This document shows positions 1 to 7,399 of a stretch of DNA of 64,000 nucleotides, one piece after another; the stretch's first letter is position 1, and every line of letters starts with the position of its first letter. The notes beneath the pieces are model-generated. The model was not told where the DNA came from, made no database searches, and saw only the letters and a list, made by a program, of their open reading frames with translations. The stretch is from Salinadaptatus halalkaliphilus (GTDB lineage: Archaea; Halobacteriota; Halobacteria; Halobacteriales; Natrialbaceae): assembly GCF_006543045.1 (NCBI RefSeq), contig NZ_RBZW01000016.1, forward strand, positions 1-64,000, given 5' to 3'. A program made the translations under genes and the position numbers.

Positions 1-164
1 TACTGCATCTTCTGAGGTCGAAAAGCCGTCTCTAACGCCGTGAAATTGTAGATCAGCAACCCCACCCCGATGCCGTCTTGCGTTCAACAAGGCATCAGAG
101 GATGTATACAGCAAAGTGTCATCTACAAATGTTCGGGTATTATCGACTCTCTCAGCGATCGTGG

Positions 165-416
165 TTATGTACTGTGAGATTTGACCGAGATATATCCATC
201 AGAAAAAACACTCACCTCGCAGCCACTATACTTGAAAATAACCTTCCCAAGTGTTCGGTCGTTGGCGAACAAGCTCTCCAAGGCGTCGGGGTCAATTACT
301 TCATAGAGTGGGGGAGTTAGTTCGAGAGGGTCAACATCTTCTACTTCGGCCACTGATTTAATTACTTCATTGATTACATTATCGACGGACGCTGTTGCGG
401 TCTGTGTTTGAACCAT
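165..416 (-). CDS. HalOD1 output-domain protein (copy 1)
   Basis: An 83-residue acidic protein that is essentially one HalOD1 (halobacterial output domain 1) fold. That domain is otherwise found at the ends of haloarchaeal sensory proteins, and its biochemical role is unknown. Visible marks are ELTPPLYEVIDPDALESLF around residues 32-50 and a C-terminal EVSVFSDGYISV strand. The paralogue at 1704-1976 shares these motifs. It lies 79 bp downstream of the AsnC/Lrp gene 496-984 on the same strand, exactly the spacing in the second copy, so the two are probably co-transcribed. The start is the first ATG and fits the paralogue. Base composition is clearly more AT-rich than the chromosome right of 3 kb. 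Family assignment is fairly secure; function is not. Confidence 0.8.
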   Translation of the reverse strand: MVQTQTATASVDNVINEVIKSVAEVEDVDPLELTPPLYEVIDPDALESLFANDRTLGKVIFKYSGCEVSVFSDGYISVKSHST

Positions 417-495
417 TGACCACTATAGTCCCTCGCCCTTCTTGAACCTATTGGTCATTTGATATTATCCGGGGCGACTTAACAAGGGCTGGAAA

Positions 496-984
496 TTAGC
501 CAGTGTCCCCCTCATTCGCAAACTCCTCCCCGAAGTGGTTGTACGGGTTTGTTTGTTCCTGTTTCATCATCTCCATCCGCTCAATATCGACGCCGAGTGA
601 GTCCAGCGTTTCAAGGGTCTCCTCAATGTCCTCCGGCGTGCGGCCCACTACTTCCAGTGACAGGTTCTCGTTGTTTGTTAATAGCTCTCGGATGCTTAAG
701 ATACCGGATACCTCCATCAAGTCGTCCACCATCTTCTCTCGGTCTTGGAGAGCGACTGTCGCGGTGACGAGGAGGTGATGACCTAACCCCGTTTCACTGT
801 ACTTGATGATTGGATGATAATCGATAATGACGCCACGCTCCTCAAGACTGTTGATTCGATTAGCGACCGTACTGGACGAAACACCGACTTTCTCAGCCAT
901 GTCCTCGGTCGTGTTACGTCGGGCGTCCTTCTGGAGTAGATACAGTATCCCTTTATCCACGTTGTCGATTTCCTCGGAGACCAT
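496..984 (-). CDS. Lrp/AsnC-family transcriptional regulator (copy 1)
   Basis: A 162-residue Lrp/AsnC regulator. The N-terminal winged helix (residues about 5-58) begins VDKGILYLLQKDARRNTTE and has a recognition helix VSSSTVANRI. The C-terminal half (about 65-140) is the RAM-type ligand-sensing and oligomerising domain. Such proteins bind DNA as dimers or octamers and usually respond to amino acids; the ligand here cannot be read. It is paired with the HalOD1 gene 165-416. The whole pair recurs at 1976-2544 with the same protein length and spacing. The ATG at 984 gives the family-typical N-terminus. About 240 bp with no gene separate it from the response regulator upstream. Confidence 0.93.
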   Translation of the reverse strand: MVSEEIDNVDKGILYLLQKDARRNTTEDMAEKVGVSSSTVANRINSLEERGVIIDYHPIIKYSETGLGHHLLVTATVALQDREKMVDDLMEVSGILSIRELLTNNENLSLEVVGRTPEDIEETLETLDSLGVDIERMEMMKQEQTNPYNHFGEEFANEGDTG

Positions 985-1228
985 CGCTACACTGTAGAAG
1001 TCGCAACGGGAAGTGACTTTTCTCAGTAGTCATATTTAGAGAATATATCTATCGACTAAACACGCCAAGTCAAACAGGCTGAATTTGGAGGAGACGCCGT
1101 GTGAGATTCACTGTGCGTATCTCGCAACAACAATCGGAACACCCTTATGAACTAGTAGAATTTTCGACGGTCAGTAAGCACACGTAATTGCCGCTCAGCA
1201 CAGGTCTGACATCCGCAAAAGGTGAAAA

Positions 1229-1687
1229 TCATGTCGGAATCGGTGGGAGCCGTGCCTGCTCAAGCCAAAACTCCTCAAAAACATCTACAAGAGACATGAA
1301 CTCGACAGGATCTGTTGGTTTGGTCAGATAGGCGTTAGCGCGGGCATCATAGCACCGCGCAGCATCCTCGTCAGCTTCCGAACTCGTGAGCATAAGCACA
1401 GGAAGTGGTTTGAGCCGGGAATCATCCCGAATCACTTCAAGGACCTCGCAACCATCCCGACCGGGCAGGTTCAAATCCAGCAGGATGAGATCGGGAAGCT
1501 CGTTATCTGAAGACCCCTGTAAGAACTCCACAGCGTCGTCACCATTAGTGACTGTCTGTAGTGCTATCTCTTGTTCGGCTGACTTGAATGCCTCCCGAGT
1601 GAGCCGAATGTCACCGGGGTTATCTTCGACAAGCAAAATGTCGATCCCATCGTTGCCTGAGGACTGGTGAGCAGGAGTGTCATGCAT
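1229..1687 (-). CDS. Stand-alone response regulator (REC domain)
   Basis: A 152-residue receiver-only response regulator without an output domain. The acidic pair is E21/D22 in LLVEDNPGD, the phospho-acceptor is D71 in LILLDLNLPG, the Thr/Ser switch is in LMLTSSEAD, and the Lys is in YLTKPTDP. The arrangement resembles the Rcp1/CheY-like single-domain group common in haloarchaea. The reading frame stays open 41 codons further upstream, but the ATG at 1687 starts 16 bp after the HalOD1 stop (1704) and gives a compact receiver, so I chose it. It probably forms one transcript with HalOD1 copy 2 and perhaps AsnC copy 2. No histidine kinase is in the window, so the partner is unknown. Confidence 0.9.
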   Translation of the reverse strand: MHDTPAHQSSGNDGIDILLVEDNPGDIRLTREAFKSAEQEIALQTVTNGDDAVEFLQGSSDNELPDLILLDLNLPGRDGCEVLEVIRDDSRLKPLPVLMLTSSEADEDAARCYDARANAYLTKPTDPVEFMSLVDVFEEFWLEQARLPPIPT

Positions 1688-1703
1688 GGTAGATCGCCGA
1701 GGA

Positions 1704-1976
1704 TTACCCCTTGATGCGCCCGTGACCGTGATACTGCTTCTCGACGGCCACATACCCGTCAGAGAACACGCTGATCTCGCAATCGTTATAGTTGAATATA
1801 ACTTTCCCAACGGTCAGGGAATCGTCAAAAAGGCGGTCTAAGGCCTCGGGATCAATGGCATCGTACAATGGGGGTGTGAGTTCTACAGGGCGCACACCTT
1901 CTGCTTCAGCAACTGCTTCCACCACAGTCTGACTAACACGCTTCTCCTCGGGGATTTCGGTCTCGACTTTGTTCAC
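1704..1976 (-). CDS. HalOD1 output-domain protein (copy 2)
   Basis: A 90-residue HalOD1-domain protein and paralogue of 165-416. It shares ELTPPLYDAIDPEALDRLF and the EISVFSDGYVAV strand, but has a different basic C-terminal tail (HGHGRIKG) and a different N-terminal extension. It sits between AsnC copy 2 (79 bp upstream) and the response regulator (16 bp downstream), so it may link receiver phosphorylation to transcription. That link is inference. A single HalOD1 domain has no known catalytic residues. Confidence 0.8.
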   Translation of the reverse strand: MNKVETEIPEEKRVSQTVVEAVAEAEGVRPVELTPPLYDAIDPEALDRLFDDSLTVGKVIFNYNDCEISVFSDGYVAVEKQYHGHGRIKG

Positions 1977-2055
1977 ATCCCCTGTAGACCAGCCACATCC
2001 TTAAACTTATAGCTTGATTGATGCTTTCCAGAGAGGCTTAAATAGGGTCTGGAAA

Positions 2056-2544
2056 TCAGCCAGTATCGTCCTCGTTCGTAAATTCCTTTCCGAAGTGATT
2101 GTAGGGGAACGCTCGAATCCGCTTCAACAAATCTATGCGCTCGATATCGACGCCCAACTCGCCCATCTCACCGATACTCTTCTCAATTTCTTGCTTGTTC
2201 TGCCCGACCAACTCAATCGAAAGGTTGGCGTTATTCGTTAACAGTTCACTGACACTCACCACACCAGGGACGCTTACGAGATCGTCAACAATCTCCTCTT
2301 GGTCATCAATTGGAATCGTCGCCATGACGAGCAAGTGATGGCCCATCCCCGTTTGCTCGTAGTCAACTGTTGGGTGATATCCCGTGATAACGCCGTCCTC
2401 TTCGAGCTTGGTGATGCGATTGGCGACTGTGCTGGACGAGACGCCGACCTGTTCCCCGATGGCGTTCGTCGTGTTATTCCTGGCATCTTCCTGCAAGAGA
2501 TACAGGATGCCTTTGTCAACCGCGTCAAGTTCCTCCGAAGCCAT
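2056..2544 (-). CDS. Lrp/AsnC-family transcriptional regulator (copy 2)
   Basis: A 162-residue Lrp/AsnC regulator, colinear with copy 1 at 496-984 over its full length. The winged helix starts VDKGILYLLQEDARNNTTN and the recognition region VSSSTVANRITKLEEDGVI is nearly identical. The C-terminal RAM-type sensing domain has diverged more, suggesting similar DNA sites but a different effector (inference). Start and stop lie exactly 1560 bp from those of copy 1. The non-coding DNA upstream of the two genes is not alike, so the duplication ends near the start codons and the promoters are independent. Confidence 0.93.
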   Translation of the reverse strand: MASEELDAVDKGILYLLQEDARNNTTNAIGEQVGVSSSTVANRITKLEEDGVITGYHPTVDYEQTGMGHHLLVMATIPIDDQEEIVDDLVSVPGVVSVSELLTNNANLSIELVGQNKQEIEKSIGEMGELGVDIERIDLLKRIRAFPYNHFGKEFTNEDDTG

Positions 2545-2611
2545 GGTCGGGCCGTAATGGAACCGTCAATAAAGTAGGTCCCCTTGATTTGTCCAGTACA
2601 GGCCGAGTAGT

Positions 2612-2806
2612 CTACATATCTACGTCTTCGAGAACAGACCCATCGTTGCTGAGAATACGAAGATTGCCATCCCCACATGTACAAGTTTCGTCTCGTCCAT
2701 TGCCAATGGGCCGTATTTCTCCGTCAGGCCCGAGACGCACCGCATGGGCACTCCCACAGTTTTCACAGACTGCTGCTGCCCGCTGTCTCTCACCTTCCCC
2801 CGCCAT
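2612..2806 (-). CDS. Small zinc-binding protein, unknown function
   Basis: A 64-residue protein with two metal-binding knuckles, CENCG near residue 14 and CTCG near residue 42, consistent with a single zinc ribbon. Small zinc proteins are abundant in haloarchaea and are often conserved without known function. An AT-rich stretch (GATAAAAGTTAAC on the minus strand, about 2840-2850) lies some 35 bp upstream of the ATG and may be the promoter. It is upstream of and co-directional with AsnC copy 2 (67-bp gap). I do not recognise a family. Confidence 0.6.
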   Translation of the reverse strand: MAGEGERQRAAAVCENCGSAHAVRLGPDGEIRPIGNGRDETCTCGDGNLRILSNDGSVLEDVDM

Positions 2807-3080
2807 TTCTCTGCTTCTTGTATGATGTACGAGTTAACTTTTATCCATAGGGAAAGAGAGATTGTCCCCCTCTGATCAGTACGCACACGTAGTTATCGAA
2901 TCATTCAGTTTTATTCCGGTTTCTGAATAAAGAACCGTACTACTATCTACTGCTAACTCGAGTGACGGGCACCCAACTCGCGTGCGGAAGGAGCGACTGA
3001 CGCCGACGGCCGACCGTTCGAACAGTCGGCCGCTCGAGCAGGTCGAAAGGAACGTCCCCACGGCCCGCAAAACGGCCAGT
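2807..3080. other. Intergenic boundary between AT-rich block and GC-rich chromosome
   Basis: No gene is supported here. Up to about 2950 the DNA is AT-rich, with the putative minus-strand promoter of the small zinc gene and an imperfect inverted repeat of TTCAGTTTTATTC against GAATAAAGAAC. After about 2960 composition switches abruptly to the GC-rich pattern of the rest of the window. This is the visible right edge of the accessory block. Confidence 0.5.
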
Positions 3081-3629
3081 ATGATCGCGATTTTCTCCGA
3101 TACGCACAGTACGAACGGCCACGAACTCGAGGGCGAGGCGCTGGCCGCCGTCCGCGAGGCCGACGTCGTCGTCCACGCGGGCGATTTCACCAGCGAGGCG
3201 GCGCTCGAGGCCTTTCAGCAGGAGGCGAACCAGCTCTTGGCGGTCCACGGCAACGCCGACAGCGCAGCCGTTCGGGATCGGTTACCCGAAGCACGCGTCG
3301 TCGAAGCGGGCGGTATCCGGTTTGCCGTCACTCACCGTCGCGACGGCGGCGAAATGGGGTTGGCGATGTTCGGGCGCTCGAGAGACGCCGACATCGTCGT
3401 CTCGGGCCACACTCACCGGCCGACCGTGATCGAGAGCGAGGACTGCCTGCTGCTCAACCCCGGCAGCCACGCCGATCCGCGCGGGAATCGCCCGGGGTTC
3501 GCCGTCCTCGAAGAGCCAGAGCCGGGCGAGTCGGGAGACGCCCACGGGAAGCGAGACGGCCGACTCGAGGGCGAGATACGCGAGCCAAGCGGCACGCTCG
3601 TGGAGTCGTTTTCGGTCGAATCGAACTGA
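3081..3629 (+). CDS. YfcE/MJ0936-family metallophosphoesterase
   Basis: A 182-residue cytoplasmic calcineurin-like phosphodiesterase. Metal-binding motifs appear in family order: IFSDTHS (D7, H9), VVHAGDFTS, AVHGNADS (the GNxD block), SGHTHRP and LLNPGSH. MJ0936/YfcE enzymes hydrolyse model phosphodiesters; the natural substrate is generally unknown. The frame is open back to 2982, but only the ATG at 3081 starts at the first beta strand (MIAIFSD), as in the family. The C-terminus carries about 30 extra acidic residues, typical of halophiles. It appears monocistronic. Confidence 0.92.
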   Translation: MIAIFSDTHSTNGHELEGEALAAVREADVVVHAGDFTSEAALEAFQQEANQLLAVHGNADSAAVRDRLPEARVVEAGGIRFAVTHRRDGGEMGLAMFGRSRDADIVVSGHTHRPTVIESEDCLLLNPGSHADPRGNRPGFAVLEEPEPGESGDAHGKRDGRLEGEIREPSGTLVESFSVESN

Positions 3630-4012
3630 GAAGTACCGTTCGCTCGGCGACTCGCCAGCGAGCGCGTCAGCGGGGTGGTGGAAGGCGCCGCGGGCGAATG
3701 GAGGGGGCCGCGGGCGAATGGAGGGGCTCGGGTGGACCGGCCTGGAGGGCTCGAGTGAACCGGCCAAGTGCACGATCGTGGTGGGACGATCGCAGCGGGG
3801 GGACCGCGGCCGGCGCGGAGGGCCACGCGAGCGGGGAGCCGCTGTGCGAGACGCAGTTGTACCTACGGGCGTTCATATAATAGAGTCAACGGAAGGTAAA
3901 AGCCCGATTTTAGCTATCCGAATCGCCCGCCGACATCGACCACGCTCACCACCGCGAGCGCGGCCAACAGACGTCGAAACGGTTTTGCACACCGACACAG
4001 TACCGATCTGGT
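3630..4012. other. Gene-free 383-bp region with G-rich tandem repeat
   Basis: No convincing coding sequence. At about 3686-3725 a 20-bp unit (GGGCCGCGGGCGAATGGAGG and a near copy) occurs twice in tandem on a G-rich strand. Further right, AT-rich stretches (CATATAATAG near 3875, GGTTTTGC near 3981) could be promoter elements. The second is about 30 bp before the small gene at 4013. I see no RNase P or SRP RNA consensus. Confidence 0.4.
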
Positions 4013-4147
4013 ATGCTCGATCTCATCCCCGACGATCCCGTCATCATCGCGATCGTCCTCATCTTGCTCTCGCTGATCTTCTTCTCCTATCTCCTGCTTC
4101 GCCGGACGATTCTCGAGTTCCGCGACGGCATGCGCGGCGATCGGTAA
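4013..4147 (+). CDS. Small single-span membrane protein
   Basis: A 44-residue protein. Its short acidic N-terminus (MLDLIPDDP) is followed by one strong transmembrane helix (residues about 9-30, VIIAIVLILLSLIFFSYLLL) and a basic stop-transfer RR, then a charged tail ending RGDR. Purely hydrophobic codon use followed by a charged tail is unlikely by chance in this GC-rich DNA. A TATA-like GGTTTTGC lies about 30 bp upstream, compatible with a leaderless message. Function unknown. Confidence 0.65.
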   Translation: MLDLIPDDPVIIAIVLILLSLIFFSYLLLRRTILEFRDGMRGDR

Positions 4148-4190
4148 GGCGATCCGTTGGGCGACGCTGATCGGTGGATGACGGCGATCA

Positions 4191-5213
4191 TCAGCCAGCA
4201 AGCGCCGTCTCGATCCGCTCGAGGGCAGTCTCGATATCCCCACGCTCGAGGTCTCGATGCGTACAACAGCGGACCGTCCGCGAGTCGATCGCGCCGGTGT
4301 TGACATCGGCCGCTTCGAGCCGATCGACGACGGCCTCGGCCTCGAGGCCCGTCCCCGTGACGTCGACACAGACGATGTTGGTCTCGGGTTCCTGAACCTC
4401 GAGGCCGTCGATATCGGACAGTCCGTCGGCGAGCAGCCGAGCGTGGTCGTGATCCGTCGCGAGGTCGTCGACGTTCTCGAGGGCGCGGCGTCCGGGACCG
4501 GCGAGGATACCGACCTGTCGCATTCCGCCGCCGAAGAGTTTGCGCACGCGACGGGCCCGCTCGACGAACTCCTCGCTGCCGGCGAGCATCGAGCCGACCG
4601 GCGCGCCGAGGCCCTTCGAGAGACAGCACATGACCGAATCGACGTGGTCGGTAATGGCGGTGACGGGAACGTCGAGCGCGACGGCCGCGTTGAACACGCG
4701 AGCGCCGTCGAGGTGGACCGGGACATCGCGGTTGCGAGCCGCCTCGGCCGCCGCTTCGATCTGCTCGGGTGCGATCGCGATCCCGCCCTTCGCGTTGTGG
4801 GTGTTCTCGAGACACAGCAGGCCGGTTCCCGGCCGGTGAAGGTCTTCCTCGACGTATTCCGTGCTGATTTGGTCGGGCGTGGGAACTCCGCGGTCGCCGC
4901 CGTCGAGCATCCGCACCTGCAGACTCGAGTGCTGGGCGAAGCCGGCGAGTTCGTACCGAACGACGTGGCTCTCGCGCTCGGCCAGCACCTCCTGGCCGGG
5001 GTCGGTGTGGACGTGAGCGGCGATCTGGTTGCCCATCGTTCCGGTCGGGACGAACACTGCGGCTTCTTTTCCAACGGCGTCTGCGCCGCGGCGCTCGAGG
5101 TCGTTCACGGTCGGATCCTCGCCATAGACGTCGTCGCCGACCGCGGCGGTACGGGCCGCTTCGCGCATCCGCTCGTCGGGTTTCGTAACGGTGTCGGAAC
5201 GCAGATCGATCAT
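4191..5213 (-). CDS. Low-specificity L-threonine aldolase (PLP-dependent)
   Basis: A 340-residue fold-type I PLP enzyme of the beta-eliminating lyase/threonine aldolase family. It cleaves L-threonine or allo-threonine to glycine and acetaldehyde. It opens with the family signature MIDLRSDTVTKP, has the GNQIAAH segment, and carries the PLP lysine in CLSKGLGAPVGS. The frame extends 18 codons upstream of the chosen ATG at 5213, but the signature begins there. It is convergent with the small membrane gene and divergent from the methyltransferase at 5348. Confidence 0.93.
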   Translation of the reverse strand: MIDLRSDTVTKPDERMREAARTAAVGDDVYGEDPTVNDLERRGADAVGKEAAVFVPTGTMGNQIAAHVHTDPGQEVLAERESHVVRYELAGFAQHSSLQVRMLDGGDRGVPTPDQISTEYVEEDLHRPGTGLLCLENTHNAKGGIAIAPEQIEAAAEAARNRDVPVHLDGARVFNAAVALDVPVTAITDHVDSVMCCLSKGLGAPVGSMLAGSEEFVERARRVRKLFGGGMRQVGILAGPGRRALENVDDLATDHDHARLLADGLSDIDGLEVQEPETNIVCVDVTGTGLEAEAVVDRLEAADVNTGAIDSRTVRCCTHRDLERGDIETALERIETALAG

Positions 5214-5347
5214 GTCCGCTGTACTGGCGCAATCAGCAAATAGCCGGCGACCGTCGTCGACGGCCACCGCACCGCTACCGAAATCTGACTTAAACGGCCG
5301 ATATGCTTCGTGCCAACCTACTCTCTCGTTGCGGCACGAATCACGAT

Positions 5348-6088
5348 ATGGTCATGGAACCTACGGAGACGACCGCAGCGTCGGACTCGAGCGACAAGTC
5401 GCCCGGCGACGACGCGTACGCAGCCCATCTCGAGCGAAGCCGACGGGTGTGGGATCGCTGGAGCGACTGGTACGGCCTGAGCGAGTCCGATTTCGAGCCG
5501 ATACGCGAGCGAGCGATCGACCGGCTGGCTCTCGAGTCGGGCGACCGCGTCCTCGATATCGGCTGCGGACCGGGGGTAAACTTTGCGTACGTCCGCGAGA
5601 AAATCGGGTCGGCGGGACACCTCGTCGCCGTCGACTACAGCCCCGAGATGGTCGCCAAGGCCAGAGCTCGCGTCGACGACCACGGTTGGGACAACGTCGA
5701 GGTTCGTCGCGCCGACGCAACGACGGTCGCGTTCGACGAGCGATTCGACGCCGCAATCGCAACCCTCTCGCTGAGCGTGATGCCCGACGTAGACAGCACA
5801 CTCGAGACCGTTCGTCGGCACGTAGCGCCCGGCAGTCCCGTCGCCGTGGTCGACGTCAGGCCCGCGCCGAGTGGTCCGGCGAGGCTCCTGAACCCCCTTA
5901 TCTGGCGGTTCTTTCGGTGGTACGCGAACTGGAACCCCGAGCAAAACGTCCTCGCGTCGCTGCGGGCCGTCTTCGACGAGTGCGAGGTCGTCGAGACGAA
6001 CCTGGCTGGCGTCTCGTATACGGCGATCTGTCGAACGGCCGATTCGCGGGAGACGCGACCGTCCGGGCCGCGGGATCCAAACCGGTGA
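5348..6088 (+). CDS. Class I SAM-dependent methyltransferase
   Basis: About 246 residues, Rossmann-fold methyltransferase. SAM motif I is VLDIGCGPGVNFAYV, followed by LVAVDYSPEMV (acidic loop) and RRADATTVAFDERFD (motif II/III region). The C-terminal part contains ARLLNPLIWRFFRWY, a hydrophobic patch also seen in haloarchaeal small-molecule or quinone/lipid-type methyltransferases, so a membrane-near substrate is possible. The open frame begins at 5303. I prefer 5348, with 5354 also possible. Substrate cannot be assigned. Confidence 0.82.
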   Translation: MVMEPTETTAASDSSDKSPGDDAYAAHLERSRRVWDRWSDWYGLSESDFEPIRERAIDRLALESGDRVLDIGCGPGVNFAYVREKIGSAGHLVAVDYSPEMVAKARARVDDHGWDNVEVRRADATTVAFDERFDAAIATLSLSVMPDVDSTLETVRRHVAPGSPVAVVDVRPAPSGPARLLNPLIWRFFRWYANWNPEQNVLASLRAVFDECEVVETNLAGVSYTAICRTADSRETRPSGPRDPNR

Positions 6089-6127
6089 CGTCGGCGCTCG
6101 AGGGAACCGCCGAGAGCCCGGAATCGA

Positions 6128-6775
6128 TCACAGTGTATCCTCGAGCACGCGCTCGACCGCGTTCGCCTCGCCACGACGGAGCAGTTCCGAGGCCGTCGAG
6201 ACCGCACATGCGAGTTCGTCGGCGACCGCTTCGATACCGTTTCGCCGCGGGACCTCGTAGTAGCCGAGTTCCCGGGCGACCTCGAGCGCCGCGAGCTGGC
6301 GGTCGGACGCTGTCGTGCCCGCGACGGTCACGCTGTCGCTGGTCCAGCGAACGTCGACGCTGACGCCGTCGGCAAGCGTCTCGAGGACGGTCGTGAGATC
6401 GGACGGATGGCCGACGATCGTCAGCCGAATCGTTCGGTCCGATCGCACCTCGATCGGGGGCACCACGACGACGGTCTCCTGGGCGAGCGCGGTCACCAGC
6501 GACAGTCCCTCGGCCTCGAGGTCGCGCCGGAGATAGAGGAAGAAGCCGTCCGCGGCCGGCGTGAGGTCGTACTCGCGGATCGTCTCGCGACCCTCGAGTA
6601 TCGGCTCGTAGGCCGACGGCTCGCCAGCAACGAAGGAGGTGATCGTCTCGACGCCGTCGACCGACTGGCCGCCGAGGATAATCTCTCGCTCGATATCGGA
6701 CGATTCGACGATTCGCTCGTGGATCGGCGAGAGCGCGGCGGGGTCGTGCTCGAGCGAGAGGCCGACGGATTTCAT
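6128..6775 (-). CDS. HTH_10 (bacterio-opsin activator-type) regulator 1
   Basis: A 215-residue transcription regulator of the haloarchaeal Bat-like class. An N-terminal alpha/beta sensing region (residues about 1-150) precedes the C-terminal HTH_10 domain, recognisable from LAALEVARELGYYEVPRR and ADELACAVSTASELLRRGE. Start choice: a minus-strand TATA (ATTTTATATC, 6808-6799) predicts transcription from about 6779, so the ATG at 6775 gives a leaderless message; ATGs at 6784 and 6793 would lie upstream of it. Palindromic repeat A sits directly behind this TATA box. It is one of four such regulators in the window; targets are unknown. Confidence 0.88.
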   Translation of the reverse strand: MKSVGLSLEHDPAALSPIHERIVESSDIEREIILGGQSVDGVETITSFVAGEPSAYEPILEGRETIREYDLTPAADGFFLYLRRDLEAEGLSLVTALAQETVVVVPPIEVRSDRTIRLTIVGHPSDLTTVLETLADGVSVDVRWTSDSVTVAGTTASDRQLAALEVARELGYYEVPRRNGIEAVADELACAVSTASELLRRGEANAVERVLEDTL

Positions 6776-6798
6776 CGTCGGCATACATGCCACCGTGC

Positions 6799-6808
6799 GA
6801 TATAAAAT
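6799..6808 (-). promoter_or_regulatory. TATA box of HTH_10 regulator 1
   Basis: Minus-strand ATTTTATATC, centred about 29 bp before the ATG at 6775. This is the usual archaeal TATA-to-start distance for a leaderless transcript, and it decides the start of the 6128-6775 gene. Confidence 0.55.
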
Positions 6809-6814
6809 CTCGAG

Positions 6815-6899
6815 TCATACGGTTTACTGTAAGTCGTTACCGCCGAAACCGGGACCCGTCTGCGGTTTCGCCGGTAAATCGTTACAGCAATCCGTATCA
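6815..6899. repeat. Palindromic repeat, copy A
   Basis: An 85-bp nested palindrome. The outer arms are TCATACGGTTTACTGTAA and TTACAGCAATCCGTATCA; the inner arms are CGAAACCG and CGGTTTCG around a short loop containing GACCC. It is placed between the promoter of HTH_10 regulator 1 and the next plus-strand gene. Same family as copies B-G; inner-arm bases differ from other copies but stay complementary. Confidence 0.85.
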
Positions 6900-7064
6900 G
6901 TCCACAGCGGCGAGAAGTTTCGCGACGGAGCGACGCGTCCCGAATCGGCCGTGCAGTTGGCGGGATCGGCCGGCTGGTCGTGAGAACTGTCAGCAAGTGG
7001 CTGGGATCGATCGCCCGAGCGGTGACAGACAGGCTTTTGTCGGTCTCGACGGACAATCGACGGC

Positions 7065-7115
7065 ATGAACGAGTCACGCGGGAATCTCGAGCGGACTCTC
7101 GCGGTGGTACCGTGA
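7065..7115 (+). CDS. Possible 16-codon leader peptide overlapping the next gene
   Basis: An ATG at 7065 opens a short frame (MNESRGNLERTLAVVP) whose TGA overlaps the GTG of the following membrane-protein gene as GTGA (7112-7115). A T-rich TATA-like stretch (GGCTTTTGTCGG, about 7032-7043) lies at the leaderless distance from this ATG, so the transcript probably starts here. It may couple translation to the next gene. Alternatively a frameshift joins the two frames. The peptide has no recognisable motif. Confidence 0.3.
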   Translation: MNESRGNLERTLAVVP

Positions 7116-7348
7116 CCGACGGCGACGCGAGCGGACGCGCCAGCGTGCTCGTCTCGGTGCTTCGGCTGGCGGCAGTCGCGCTCGTCGTGGTCGGCTTCAG
7201 CGGGTGGCTGATCGACCACGACGGCACGGTCGTCCTCGAGTCGCCCTACACGATCGCGTTCGGTGTGGGGGTCGCCTGCGCGCTGGCGTCGATCTATCTC
7301 GGGATCTTTCTGGCGAACGGCGGTTCGGCAGCCGAGACCGCCGACTGA
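7112..7348 (+). CDS. Small two-span membrane protein
   Basis: About 78 residues from a GTG start. Two hydrophobic helices are visible, LRLAAVALVVVGFSGWLI and TIAFGVGVACALASIYLGIF, separated by a short acidic loop. The frame is open upstream to 6980, but that segment is arginine-rich and not protein-like, so the start is placed at GTG 7112, where a preceding short frame ends. It is followed 51 bp later by the M29 aminopeptidase. Function unknown. Confidence 0.6.
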   Translation: MTDGDASGRASVLVSVLRLAAVALVVVGFSGWLIDHDGTVVLESPYTIAFGVGVACALASIYLGIFLANGGSAAETAD

Positions 7349-7399
7349 CCCCGGTTTCGATCCGAAAACGGTATCCGCGCGCTCGGAGACCGGTGGGAC

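Noticed and set aside
1-164. Short frames at the left edge
   Set aside because: A minus-strand frame from a possible GTG near 75 runs off the edge and could be a partial gene, but under 30 codons are visible and no motif is seen.
3698-4170. Plus- and minus-strand Arg/Pro/Gly-rich frames
   Set aside because: They are GC-driven open frames without domain pattern; the real small gene at 4013 overlaps them in another frame.
4257-5243. Long plus-strand frame opposite threonine aldolase
   Set aside because: It is the antisense shadow of a well-conserved PLP enzyme, as expected at high GC.
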